The notes beneath the pieces were generated by a model, which saw nothing but the letters and a program-made list of their open reading frames with translations, was not told the DNA's origin and made no database searches. Below are positions 1 through 6,345 of a DNA stretch of 31,824 nucleotides, piece after piece (the stretch's first letter is position 1; each line of letters starts with the position of its first letter). The stretch comes from an uncultured Eggerthellaceae bacterium. GTDB taxonomy: Bacteria; Actinomycetota; Coriobacteriia; Coriobacteriales; Eggerthellaceae. Made by a program: the position numbers and the translations under genes. The stretch lies in the NCBI GenBank assembly GCA_958454405.1, contig CAUEBO010000030.1, positions 1 to 31,824 on the forward strand, given 5' to 3'.

Positions 1-148
1 GCCTGTACGAGTCGATCTCTCCCGACCAGATGAGGTCGTATGCCTTGTTTCGGCTTGCCCTCATGTACTCCTGCATCTCGATCACCGTCATCCATTCGTC
101 GCGGTCTTGGCTTCCCTCGGGCGCGGCGCATTCGGCTGTGCGTGCCAT
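1..148 (-). CDS. Excisionase-like helix-turn-helix DNA-binding protein (partial, runs off left edge)
   Basis: Reading the minus strand from an ATG at 148 gives 49 residues with no stop before the window ends. A hydrophilic N-terminus is followed by residues 18-49, EWMTVIEMQEYMRASRNKAY then a short turn and SGEIDSYR. This is the pattern of the MerR-like HTH_17 / excisionase family, in which a 'SGEIPAYRIGR'-type wing normally follows, just outside the window. GGAGG lies about 4 bases upstream of the ATG (minus strand), a strong ribosome site that fixes the start. Such proteins act as recombination directionality factors or small regulators of integrative elements, usually next to a tyrosine integrase. 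That gene would be expected to the left of the window. The family match is from pattern only, and the C-terminus is not visible. Confidence 0.75.
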   Translation of the reverse strand, partial: MARTAECAAPEGSQDRDEWMTVIEMQEYMRASRNKAYDLIWSGEIDSYR

Positions 149-348
149 GGTTCCTCCAATCTTCCCGTGCGGCACCGCGCGAGGACACCGCACGACATCG
201 TGTGCCTTTTCGTCTGCGCGACGATTGAACCGCCTGATGGCGATTAGTGAGCACGGCGCGAGCGGAGATGGGTCGAGACGGGTCGAGCTGGTCGGGCCTT
301 CACGAAACGGCCATGAGCCGCGCGCCTTAGCTCGCGGCTAAGTCCCTG

Positions 349-376
349 AAAAGTAAAAGGCGCCCATGCGGGCGCC
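349..376 (-). terminator. Rho-independent terminator (minus strand)
   Basis: On the minus strand a perfect 7-bp stem GGCGCCC/GGGCGCC with a 4-base loop (359-376) is followed by a T-rich run interrupted by AC (349-358). It lies about 20 bases past the stop of the small frame at 397 and separates that frame from the excisionase-like gene. A second weak hairpin, CTTAGC/GCTAAG, lies just beyond it (about 327-341). Confidence 0.7.
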
Positions 377-396
377 TGCCTAGAATCGAAGATTGT

Positions 397-576
397 TCAG
401 TTGTGGTCGGAATGCTCGTCTTTCGCGGTGCTGTCGTCCGGGGTCCGGCATCTGTCGTTCGCCTCTTCTGTCGTGTTTGATGTTGCGTGTTCTGCGAGCG
501 ACCTTGCGCGGGCCTGCCGACCCGTTGCCCCAGGTGCACCCGGGTAAATGGTACCCATCCGTTGGGACAAGGACAT
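397..576 (-). CDS. Possible small hydrophilic protein, 59 aa, function unknown
   Basis: An ATG at 576 opens a 59-codon minus-strand frame ending 20 bases before the terminator at 349-376. The product is hydrophilic, with a charged tail ending in DSTAKDEHSDHN, and resembles no family I recognise. No good ribosome site precedes the ATG. The same frame is open without a stop back to 645, so this may be the C-terminal part of a longer protein frameshifted relative to the frame at 632-1027. A competing frame also ends just before the terminator (stop near 380), so the reading-frame choice is uncertain. Confidence 0.3.
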   Translation of the reverse strand: MSLSQRMGTIYPGAPGATGRQARARSLAEHATSNTTEEANDRCRTPDDSTAKDEHSDHN

Positions 577-631
577 TGCGGGAGGGCCGTCTGGGCAAGC
601 TGGGATGGACGAGCGGGCGTCGACGGCTCGA

Positions 632-871
632 TTAGGGCTTCTCCGTTACCCTGCAGCTGTTCTCGGTCGCCCGAACGACAATATCGCCGAGGTCCGCCAC
701 GCCCTCGTCGAGCTGAACGGCTTGAGGCCAGACCTCGCGGACCATGGCCATTTGGTCGTCTATCAGCAGGCATTTCGCCATTCGCACCCTATTCCTCATG
801 CCGATGACCTCTTCTCCAAGCCTTTCCGGGTCTTCTGGGTCGAACATTCTCGTACCGCTCTCGTTGACCAA
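632..871 (-). CDS. Possible hypothetical protein, perhaps a degenerate gene
   Basis: The minus-strand frame 1027-632 is open for 131 codons and reads as plausible acidic protein, for example FDPDGHLVNESGTRMFDPED and later IGMRNRVRMAKCLLIDDQMA. It has no ATG near its 5' end. The usable starts are a TTG at 871 or an ATG at 847, neither with a convincing ribosome site. An ATG-led start in another frame around 1040 is closed after eight codons. That fits a frameshifted or decayed gene, possibly continuing into the frame that ends at 397. No family was recognised. It lies inside the putative integrative element between the Abi gene and the excisionase-like gene. Confidence 0.3.
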   Translation of the reverse strand: MVNESGTRMFDPEDPERLGEEVIGMRNRVRMAKCLLIDDQMAMVREVWPQAVQLDEGVADLGDIVVRATENSCRVTEKP

Positions 872-1078
872 GTGCCCATCAGGATCGAATCGTTCCGGGC
901 TTGATTCTGGGCTAAGGCAATATTCGCGACAGCGCTCACTTTCCAGTAGATCCGCGTTGTCGTTCCGGGATTTAGGAGAATTTCTCTCAGTGAAATCGGA
1001 TATACCGCATCCATTATTCCGGGCTTCTCAGTTCTGTCATTGACCCAGGTATCACCCGTCTCCTATAGCGAGTGAATA

Positions 1079-1116
1079 TAAAAATAGGGCAGAGTCGCTT
1101 GCGCAAGTCCGCCCCT
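1079..1116 (-). terminator. Probable terminator downstream of the Abi_2 gene
   Basis: On the minus strand an imperfect GC stem (AGGGGC side at 1111-1116, GCCCT side at 1086-1090) encloses the perfect palindrome CTTGCGCAAG (1098-1107). It is followed by TATTTTTAT. A second small hairpin, AAAACC/GGTTTT with a 5-base loop (1117-1133), lies between it and the Abi stop codon. Together they form a plausible bipartite terminator for the gene ending at 1146. Confidence 0.5.
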
Positions 1117-1145
1117 AAAACCGTGAAGGTTTTGCTATCTGCAGG

Positions 1146-2108
1146 CTATTCTACCAGCCCGAGCGATTCTGTCAACCTGCGAAGGAACTCGAGCGCGGAG
1201 CGAGCTGCGGCGTCGGGCCCCTTGTCGGGCAGCGCCTCGGTTTCGCCGCCGGCCCTGGCGAACATCTCGGCGAGCTCGGATGCGGCGCGCGAGCGCGAGG
1301 AGCCCTCGGGTACCAAGCCGGAGTGCGCCACGAGCACGGTCGCGACCTCCTGCATGGCCGTATTCCCCATCCACTTCCTCCTGGTCGCCTTGGGAATTCC
1401 CACGGCGGCGACCCTTCGGGAGACGCCGCTGGACGCCGAGCCCCGGGCGGCGCCCCTCTCGGCGAAGCAGTTGATCAGGCACGAGCCGTGCGCGGCGCAG
1501 TTGCGGACGGACTTCACGCGCTTGAGGTCGTAGTGGGAGGCCTCGAGGCGCCTGTCGCCCCATCTCCTGGCGCAGAAGCGCACGAAGTCGATGAGGGTGC
1601 CGAACGAGGTGAGCTCAAGGAAGGCCCAGGCGGGCATGTCGCCGGAGTACTTCGCGTAGAGGCTCGAGCTGTAGGGGCTGCGGCCGCTCATCTTGAGCTC
1701 GCGCAGGCGGTACTCCCTGTTTGCAGCGGTAAGCGATGCCATGTAGTCGGCCACGATGGCGTAGCCGTCCTCTCCGCGGTCCTCCATCTCGCGAAGCAGT
1801 GTCACCTTCTGGAAGTGCTCGATGTCGAGCGTCATGCCGAGCAGGGCGTGGCGCAGCTCCTGGTCGAGCGCCGCGAGCAGGCGCAGCTGGCCGAAGTCGA
1901 GGTCTACGTAGCGGCCGTCGCGCGGGCCTCCCTCGTATTTCGAGAAGAGTTTGCGGTAGGATGCGAGCTTGAAGAAGTTGCACTTGTCGCGCAGGTAGTC
2001 CGCGGCCTCTTCCTCGGAACACAGCTCGAAGGCTACGCCCTTCTGCTTGAGGTGCTCTATCTGCTGCTCGATCGTGAGGATCGGCTTCCTATCGTGGGGT
2101 TCGGCCAT
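1146..2108 (-). CDS. Abi_2-family (HEPN-type) abortive infection protein
   Basis: This 320-residue protein begins with the usual Abi_2 (AbiD/AbiF) opening: KPILTIEQQIEHLKQKGV, then an acidic helix and 'CNFFKLASYRKLF' in the place of the family's YY..YR..F motif. Residues 202-207 (R-N-C-A-A-H) match the R-x4-H motif of HEPN nucleases, about residue 200 as is typical. Family members are phage-defence abortive infection proteins, presumed RNA-targeting. A ribosome site CAGGAG lies 7-8 bases before the ATG. The roughly 110 residues after the HEPN motif (from about 213, Ala/Arg/Ser-rich) are not recognisable to me and may be a lineage-specific tail. The gene stands alone, with its own terminator, between mobile-element genes and a structured gene-free region, as is common for defence cargo. 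Confidence 0.85.
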   Translation of the reverse strand: MAEPHDRKPILTIEQQIEHLKQKGVAFELCSEEEAADYLRDKCNFFKLASYRKLFSKYEGGPRDGRYVDLDFGQLRLLAALDQELRHALLGMTLDIEHFQKVTLLREMEDRGEDGYAIVADYMASLTAANREYRLRELKMSGRSPYSSSLYAKYSGDMPAWAFLELTSFGTLIDFVRFCARRWGDRRLEASHYDLKRVKSVRNCAAHGSCLINCFAERGAARGSASSGVSRRVAAVGIPKATRRKWMGNTAMQEVATVLVAHSGLVPEGSSRSRAASELAEMFARAGGETEALPDKGPDAAARSALEFLRRLTESLGLVE

Positions 2109-2389
2109 GCTCGGTCTCCTGTCATAAAAAGTATTGCCTATTTTACCAGCATGTTCTCGACATTCGGTGGAGGCCTCATCGTCGACTCATGGGCAAGCCG
2201 CCCGATACGACTCCCTTTCCCTGTCAGCAGCGCAGTCGCCTGACCTGCGAATTTGGAATCGCGTTGGAAGCCGCCCGCGACCAATCATTTGCAGTTGTTG
2301 CGAGTGGCTTGCGCGTGATGCTGCGGTTGAGTTTCAGAAACGGCCGATTCCGCCCAATCGGGCATCCGAATCACGGCCGGAAGCTCCTT

Positions 2390-2459
2390 TGGGACAAAAA
2401 CAAAAACTCAAAGCCCTGAGTTTGCAAAAAGTTTTTGGAGTTGTCCCAGCTTTTGTCCC
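2390..2459. repeat. Nested inverted repeats; candidate integrase-arm/attachment site or structured RNA
   Basis: TGGGACAA (2390-2397) pairs with TTGTCCCA (2441-2448). Inside it, CAAAAACT (2401-2408) pairs with AGTTTTTG (2430-2437). An alternative inner hairpin is AAACTCA (2404-2410) with TGAGTTT (2417-2423). A further direct copy TTGTCCC lies at 2453-2459. Repeated GGGACA-type half-sites near element ends are commonly arm sites for tyrosine integrases. An alternative is the structured RNA reported upstream of some abiF genes, since the stretch lies on the 5' side of the Abi_2 gene. The sequence alone does not decide between them. Confidence 0.45.
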
Positions 2460-2611
2460 CGAAGCCGATGAAACACGACATGGCGTTACCTGGCGGCACT
2501 CGGCTCGAGACGGAACCGAAAACTGGGCGCAACTGGAGTGACGGGACGACAGAACCGAAGCCATCGAGTGGGAGTAAGCGGTTAGCGTCTGCAATCGTTT
2601 CGCATTGCCTT

Positions 2612-2647
2612 ATCCCTTCCCTGCTCGTTCTCGCGCCGGGAAGGGAT
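2612..2647. terminator. Long hairpin directly after the HXXEE gene, possible terminator
   Basis: A perfect 10-bp inverted repeat, ATCCCTTCCC (2612-2621) and GGGAAGGGAT (2638-2647), with a 16-base loop starts four bases after the stop codon of the minus-strand gene at 2652. There is no T-run, so termination is uncertain. It could instead be a transcript-stabilising hairpin. Confidence 0.4.
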
Positions 2648-2651
2648 CCCA

Positions 2652-3338
2652 TCAATGCGAGCCATCGGCGTACTTCTCGAAGTAGCCCTTGTCGCGGAAG
2701 GCGTATTCCCTGCTCTTGACGTGAACCGAGAACGCGAAAGGGATGAGGATGAGGAATACGGCTATCCCCAGGAATATCCCGATGCCACCGAGGATCTCCC
2801 ATACGGTCGCCCCGCAGTCGACGAGCCACCTGAGCGCCACGGTCGCCATCGGAACGAGCACGCACCAAGACGTGATGAGGCCGGGACCGTAGACGGTCCG
2901 CTTTCCCCTGTCCTTGAACTTGCGGTACATGAGGATGCCGCTACGCGTGTGGTTCACGGTCTCTCCGAGCGCGAAGAAGACCACCAGGCTCATGACAACC
3001 GGCTCCATCGTCGCAGCGTTGAGCGCAACGGCGATTATGACGATCTCGGCCCCTAGGTTCGTGATCATGTTGGTGCAACGGTTCTGAGGATAGACCATAG
3101 GCTCTTTCGAGCCGAAGCCCATGTTGTTCATATAGAAGAAACCTCCAGGGAACGTGTTCTCCTCGAAGACATGCAAGGGAACCGCGACGGCGAGCATGCA
3201 GGCGAGCTTCTGCGGAAGGTCGAACGCTGCCCAATTCCACAGCAAATAACAAGCCATCGCAACCCCAAGAAGATAGACGAGGTAAAGCCACATCTGGTCG
3301 CACCAACGACTGAAGGGACTTTTGAACATGGTTTTCAT
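2652..3338 (-). CDS. HXXEE domain membrane protein (second copy)
   Basis: This 228-residue polytopic membrane protein carries H56-V-F-E59-E60, the defining motif of the HXXEE family, whose function is unknown. A hydrophobic helix at about 17-36 precedes it. Further membrane segments follow around 97-125, 155-175 and 180-205, with the motif near the membrane face and a charged tail. It is the last gene of a minus-strand cassette, 39 bases after the nitroreductase. Two starts are possible: the ATG at 3338, with AAAGG immediately abutting it, or the ATG at 3329 (MFKSP), which has better spacing to the same AAAGG. The conserved histidine and glutamates suggest metal or cofactor binding, which is inference only. 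Confidence 0.75.
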   Translation of the reverse strand: MKTMFKSPFSRWCDQMWLYLVYLLGVAMACYLLWNWAAFDLPQKLACMLAVAVPLHVFEENTFPGGFFYMNNMGFGSKEPMVYPQNRCTNMITNLGAEIVIIAVALNAATMEPVVMSLVVFFALGETVNHTRSGILMYRKFKDRGKRTVYGPGLITSWCVLVPMATVALRWLVDCGATVWEILGGIGIFLGIAVFLILIPFAFSVHVKSREYAFRDKGYFEKYADGSH

Positions 3339-3377
3339 CCTTTCACTCCGGCAGCATCGGCTCCCAGCGCTTTCCTT

Positions 3378-3905
3378 TTAGACGATTTTCACGTACCCGT
3401 CTTTGCGGGGTTTCGGCTCGGGTGCAAGGCCGTCGCCGTAACCCAGAATGCAGTTGGCGACGCCCACGTAATCGCCGTCGAGACCCCACTCCTTCAAAAG
3501 CGCTCGACCTTCGTCGGTCTCGAAGACCTCCTTGGCACGGTAGATGAAGCAGGAGTCGACCCCGACAGCATGCGCCGCGTTGAGCAGGTTGCCTGCTACG
3601 AGGCAGGCATCTTCGAACCAGGTGGGCACAACATCCTTGTGGCCGAAAACGATCGCGACCGCAGGAGCCCCGTAGAAGGGATCGACGTCGCGTCCCATCA
3701 CCCCCGCGTTGAGGGCGGCCACCTTGTCCCTGACCTCTTTGCTCTCCACCAGCACGATCACAGGCGACTGGGCCCCCATTCCCGTCGGCGCATAGGTCGC
3801 AGCCTCCAGAATCGCGTCGAGCTTCTCGCGCTCCACAGGCCTGTCTGAGTAGCTTCTTACCGCACGCCGAGCCTTAAGGCTTTCGATAACTGCGTTTTTC
3901 GACAT
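3378..3905 (-). CDS. Nitroreductase family protein
   Basis: This 175-residue protein has the nitroreductase fold signatures: the N-terminal R-R-A-V-R-S-Y FMN-phosphate contact (residues 13-19), the AATYAPTGMGAQSP segment (about 35-48), and a C-terminal VGVANCILGYGDG followed by PKPRKDGYVKIV. Family members are FMN-dependent NAD(P)H oxidoreductases acting on nitro groups, quinones, enones or other acceptors. The substrate here cannot be read from sequence. GGAGG lies 6 bases before the ATG, a strong ribosome site. It sits between two HXXEE membrane-protein genes on the same strand and is probably co-transcribed with them under the divergent TetR regulator. Confidence 0.88.
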   Translation of the reverse strand: MSKNAVIESLKARRAVRSYSDRPVEREKLDAILEAATYAPTGMGAQSPVIVLVESKEVRDKVAALNAGVMGRDVDPFYGAPAVAIVFGHKDVVPTWFEDACLVAGNLLNAAHAVGVDSCFIYRAKEVFETDEGRALLKEWGLDGDYVGVANCILGYGDGLAPEPKPRKDGYVKIV

Positions 3906-4010
3906 GATGAACCTCCGTTTGTCTTGCGCGGAGCCGTTCGCTCCGCACGGCTTTTGCCTGGCACTTGGAATACGCCCTTGTTTCGGCGGACGCGCTCCTG
4001 AGCCAACCTG

Positions 4011-4772
4011 TCAGCATGCAACTTTCGGCAACGCGCGCCTGCCGACGTCTGACTTCGCGACGATCCAGCCCAAGCCGACGAGCAGCGCAGCGTTCGCGAA
4101 CTGGATGCCGACGAGTACGGAGGCTGGATAGGATGCTCTCAGCACGAAGAACAGCACCGACCCCATAAGCACGGCATGCACGGCGATTCCAACCCCGAGC
4201 ACAGCCAATAAGGCGCGAGCAGAGTACGTGCCGCTCTTGCCGAACGCCAGAACGAACATCCAGATCGTCAACGGAAAGAATAGCACGATGGCCGACACCG
4301 CGCCCGCCGTGTAGCCGACCCCGATAACGAGCGGCATAGCGTGCGTCACCGCGTTCATGAAGAGCATGGATGCCAGGACGAGCGAGGCCAACGGACGCTT
4401 CTTGCCCCAGAAGGCGAGCAGCGGGAACGCGATCCACACCATGGAGACGTTCACGACGGTGAAGAAGATCGCCGGCACATCGCCCGATCCGCCGAGCATG
4501 CCTGCCAGATTTGCGATCGTGTCGGGAAAGGCGTAGGTCGCACCCATGGCGCTGATGCCGTACTCCTCGATATTGTGAATAAAGTACGCCAAGGAGCATG
4601 CCCACCCGAGCCAATAGAGGTCGCGTCTTCTCGGCACCTCGGTGTTGCTCCTCAGCTTGTCCGTGAACAACAGGACAGCCGCCAGGACGCACCCCAACGC
4701 CGTGCCGATCCACACCCAGTTGTAGTCGAACCACGTTCCGTCCACTGCTTCCCCTTTCGTTTCGAAGTCCAT
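4011..4772 (-). CDS. HXXEE domain membrane protein (first copy)
   Basis: This 253-residue membrane protein carries H66-N-I-E69-E70 in the context AYFIHNIEEYG, the HXXEE family motif. The N-terminal helix is at about 19-36, the motif region at 53-75, and four or five more hydrophobic helices occupy 95-240. It is the first gene of the cassette and reads away from the TetR gene. Its ATG is only 15 bases from the proposed -10 element, giving a very short leader. The protein ends 105 bases before the nitroreductase start. The function of the family is not established. Pairing with a flavoenzyme suggests a membrane partner or substrate handler, which is inference. Confidence 0.78.
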   Translation of the reverse strand: MDFETKGEAVDGTWFDYNWVWIGTALGCVLAAVLLFTDKLRSNTEVPRRRDLYWLGWACSLAYFIHNIEEYGISAMGATYAFPDTIANLAGMLGGSGDVPAIFFTVVNVSMVWIAFPLLAFWGKKRPLASLVLASMLFMNAVTHAMPLVIGVGYTAGAVSAIVLFFPLTIWMFVLAFGKSGTYSARALLAVLGVGIAVHAVLMGSVLFFVLRASYPASVLVGIQFANAALLVGLGWIVAKSDVGRRALPKVAC

Positions 4773-4786
4773 GTTTTCTCGATTCG

Positions 4787-4814
4787 AATATAATTAGCCT
4801 ACTGTGTCAGTAAA
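4787..4814 (-). promoter_or_regulatory. Promoter of the HXXEE cassette overlapping a TetR-type operator
   Basis: On the minus strand, TTTACT (4809-4814) and TATATT (4787-4792) are separated by 16 bases and read toward the HXXEE gene at 4772. A perfect palindrome TACTG-TGT-CAGTA (4800-4812) fills the spacer and overlaps the -35. On the plus strand a TATAAT (4789-4794) faces the TetR gene. This is a classic layout for a TetR repressor controlling itself and its divergent neighbour. Binding is inferred, not shown. Confidence 0.6.
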
Positions 4815-4855
4815 ACGGCCAGATGTGCGAATCGGGCCAATTAGGGGGAGCAGCC

Positions 4856-5401
4856 ATGGCAAGGCCTCGTTACGAAAAAAGCGATGAAACCGCCAGGGAG
4901 CGCATCGTCGCGGCGTTCTGGGAAGAGCTTTGCGAGACGCCCTTCGAGAAGATAAGCACGAGGGGGCTCATCTCGCGCGCTGGCGTCAACAAGAACACCT
5001 TCTACTACCATTTCGAGAACATCGATGCCCTTGCACAGGAGGCGATTGGGAACGCTCTGCCCCGAGAGCTTGCCGAATCCATCGTCCGCAGCACGGTTCT
5101 GCAGGATGCGGAGAGCCGAGAAAACGGGTTCCTTTCCTCGGAGGCAGTGCTGCTCCTCTCTCCAAACGGTTCGGCGCTGAGGCCGATCCTTGCCAGGGAG
5201 ATGGCGAAGCTCTGGTCGTCGCTCATGGAGGCCCGCGGCATCGAAGTCGATGCGGAAAGACGGACGCTCCTTTCCTTTATCGCAAACGGCCTGATAGGAG
5301 CGATCGGCGACGCGGGTCCGGATGATGCACTCGGGACGCTTTCCCTGCTGCTGAACTCCGGCATCGTCGCGCCGATCGCCTCGCATGCATTTGGCAAATG
5401 A
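4856..5401 (+). CDS. TetR/AcrR family transcriptional regulator
   Basis: This 181-residue protein has an N-terminal TetR DNA-binding domain: ARERIVAAFWEELCE, then the helix-turn-helix TRGLISRAGVNKNTFYYHF around residues 35-54, followed by a helical ligand domain. The start at 4856 is chosen over an in-frame ATG at 4823 because AGGGGGA lies just upstream and family homology begins at MARPRYEKS. It is divergent from the HXXEE-nitroreductase-HXXEE cassette, with a palindrome between them, so it is most likely that cassette's repressor. The ligand is unknown. Confidence 0.88.
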   Translation: MARPRYEKSDETARERIVAAFWEELCETPFEKISTRGLISRAGVNKNTFYYHFENIDALAQEAIGNALPRELAESIVRSTVLQDAESRENGFLSSEAVLLLSPNGSALRPILAREMAKLWSSLMEARGIEVDAERRTLLSFIANGLIGAIGDAGPDDALGTLSLLLNSGIVAPIASHAFGK

Positions 5402-5438
5402 TTCAAGAGGAGCGAGGCATCTTCTAGACACCAGCCTC

Positions 5439-6017
5439 TCAAACCGCCCGCACGAGCTCCTTGTACACGAAGCAGTCGACAACATGGTCGTTCACCATGC
5501 CGATGGATTGCAGGTATGCGTACACGATGGTGGAGCCGACGAACTTGAAGCCGCGCTTCTTGAGGTCCTTGCTGATGCGATCGGAAAGCGGCGTGGTCGC
5601 CGGCACGTCCGACTGGGTTTTCCAGTGGTTCACGATAGGCTCGCCGTCAACGTATCCCCATATGAACGCGTCGAAGCTTCCGAACTCCTCAGCCACGTCC
5701 AAGAACAGCTTTGCGTTGGTTATGGCGGATTCGATCTTGCGGCGGTTGCGGACGATCCCCTCGTTCGCCATGAGCTCCTGAACTTTTTCCTCGCCGTAGA
5801 GCGCCACCTTGGCGGGGTCGAAGCCGCCGAACGCCTCGCGGTACGCTTCCCGCTTCTTCAAGATCGTCAGCCACGAGAGGCCCGCTTGCGCGCCCTCCAG
5901 AACCAGCAGCTCGAACAGCTCGCGGTCGTCGTGGGTGGGCCTCCCCCACTCGTTGTCGTGGTAGTCCAGGTAGATCGGTATATCCCCCGGCCACGTGCAT
6001 CTGGTTTTCTCTTCCAT
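5439..6017 (-). CDS. tag: DNA-3-methyladenine glycosylase I
   Basis: This 192-residue protein excises 3-methyladenine from alkylated DNA in base excision repair. It matches the Tag family across its length: RCTWPG near the N-terminus, YHDNEWG (H20), the LELLVLEGAQAGLSW helix-hairpin region with E41 and W49, and NDHVVDC near the end. C7, H20, H178 and C182 correspond to the Cys2His2 zinc site of E. coli Tag. The length is normal. It is convergent with the TetR gene (37 bases between stop codons). The start is the first ATG that includes the zinc cysteine, with an AGGA about 10 bases upstream. Confidence 0.93.
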   Translation of the reverse strand: MEEKTRCTWPGDIPIYLDYHDNEWGRPTHDDRELFELLVLEGAQAGLSWLTILKKREAYREAFGGFDPAKVALYGEEKVQELMANEGIVRNRRKIESAITNAKLFLDVAEEFGSFDAFIWGYVDGEPIVNHWKTQSDVPATTPLSDRISKDLKKRGFKFVGSTIVYAYLQSIGMVNDHVVDCFVYKELVRAV

Positions 6018-6345
6018 TGCAGGCAGTCCTTGCTCTCATCGTTGCCTAGCCCGGCGAAACGTCAGACGACGCTTCGGTTCCCGGGATCTCGGCCAATCCG
6101 AGCGCACCCGTGCTCAAGGCCTCGAACAGATGGTCAAGCAGAAGCGCGCGTTGATGGCCGCCCTCCAACGTTCGCGCTTTCAATCTACATCATTTTCTTC
6201 GGCGATGCACGGCATGAGACCGCTCGAATCCTACGGCATGAAATGGAGAGGCACGGCGACGATCCGCACGGCGTCGCTTTTTGCCGCCCAGGCAATGCCC
6301 CTGCCGATTCACTCCTGGGCGAACCGGCAGAGGCTCCGAAACGCG
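6018..6345. other. Gene-free gap between surface protein and tag
   Basis: These 328 bases carry no frame that looks like protein on either strand and no clear terminator. The left part must contain the tag promoter, though no convincing -35/-10 pair stands out. It may also hold decayed sequence. Confidence 0.4.

Larger units (their letters stand above)
2109..2651. other. Gene-free, lower-GC stretch; candidate boundary of an integrative element
   Basis: These 543 bases hold no convincing gene on either strand. They contain the Abi gene's leader at the left, the inverted-repeat cluster at 2390-2459, and a hairpin next to the following gene at 2612-2647. Composition is visibly more AT-rich than the flanking core genes, especially 2380-2460. 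Placement between an excisionase/Abi segment and an apparently chromosomal cassette suggests the right edge of an inserted element, but the matching left end is outside the window. Confidence 0.4.

Noticed and set aside
271..290. Tandem GGGTCGAG copies
   Set aside because: There are only two copies in a GC-rich stretch, too few to call a repeat or operator.
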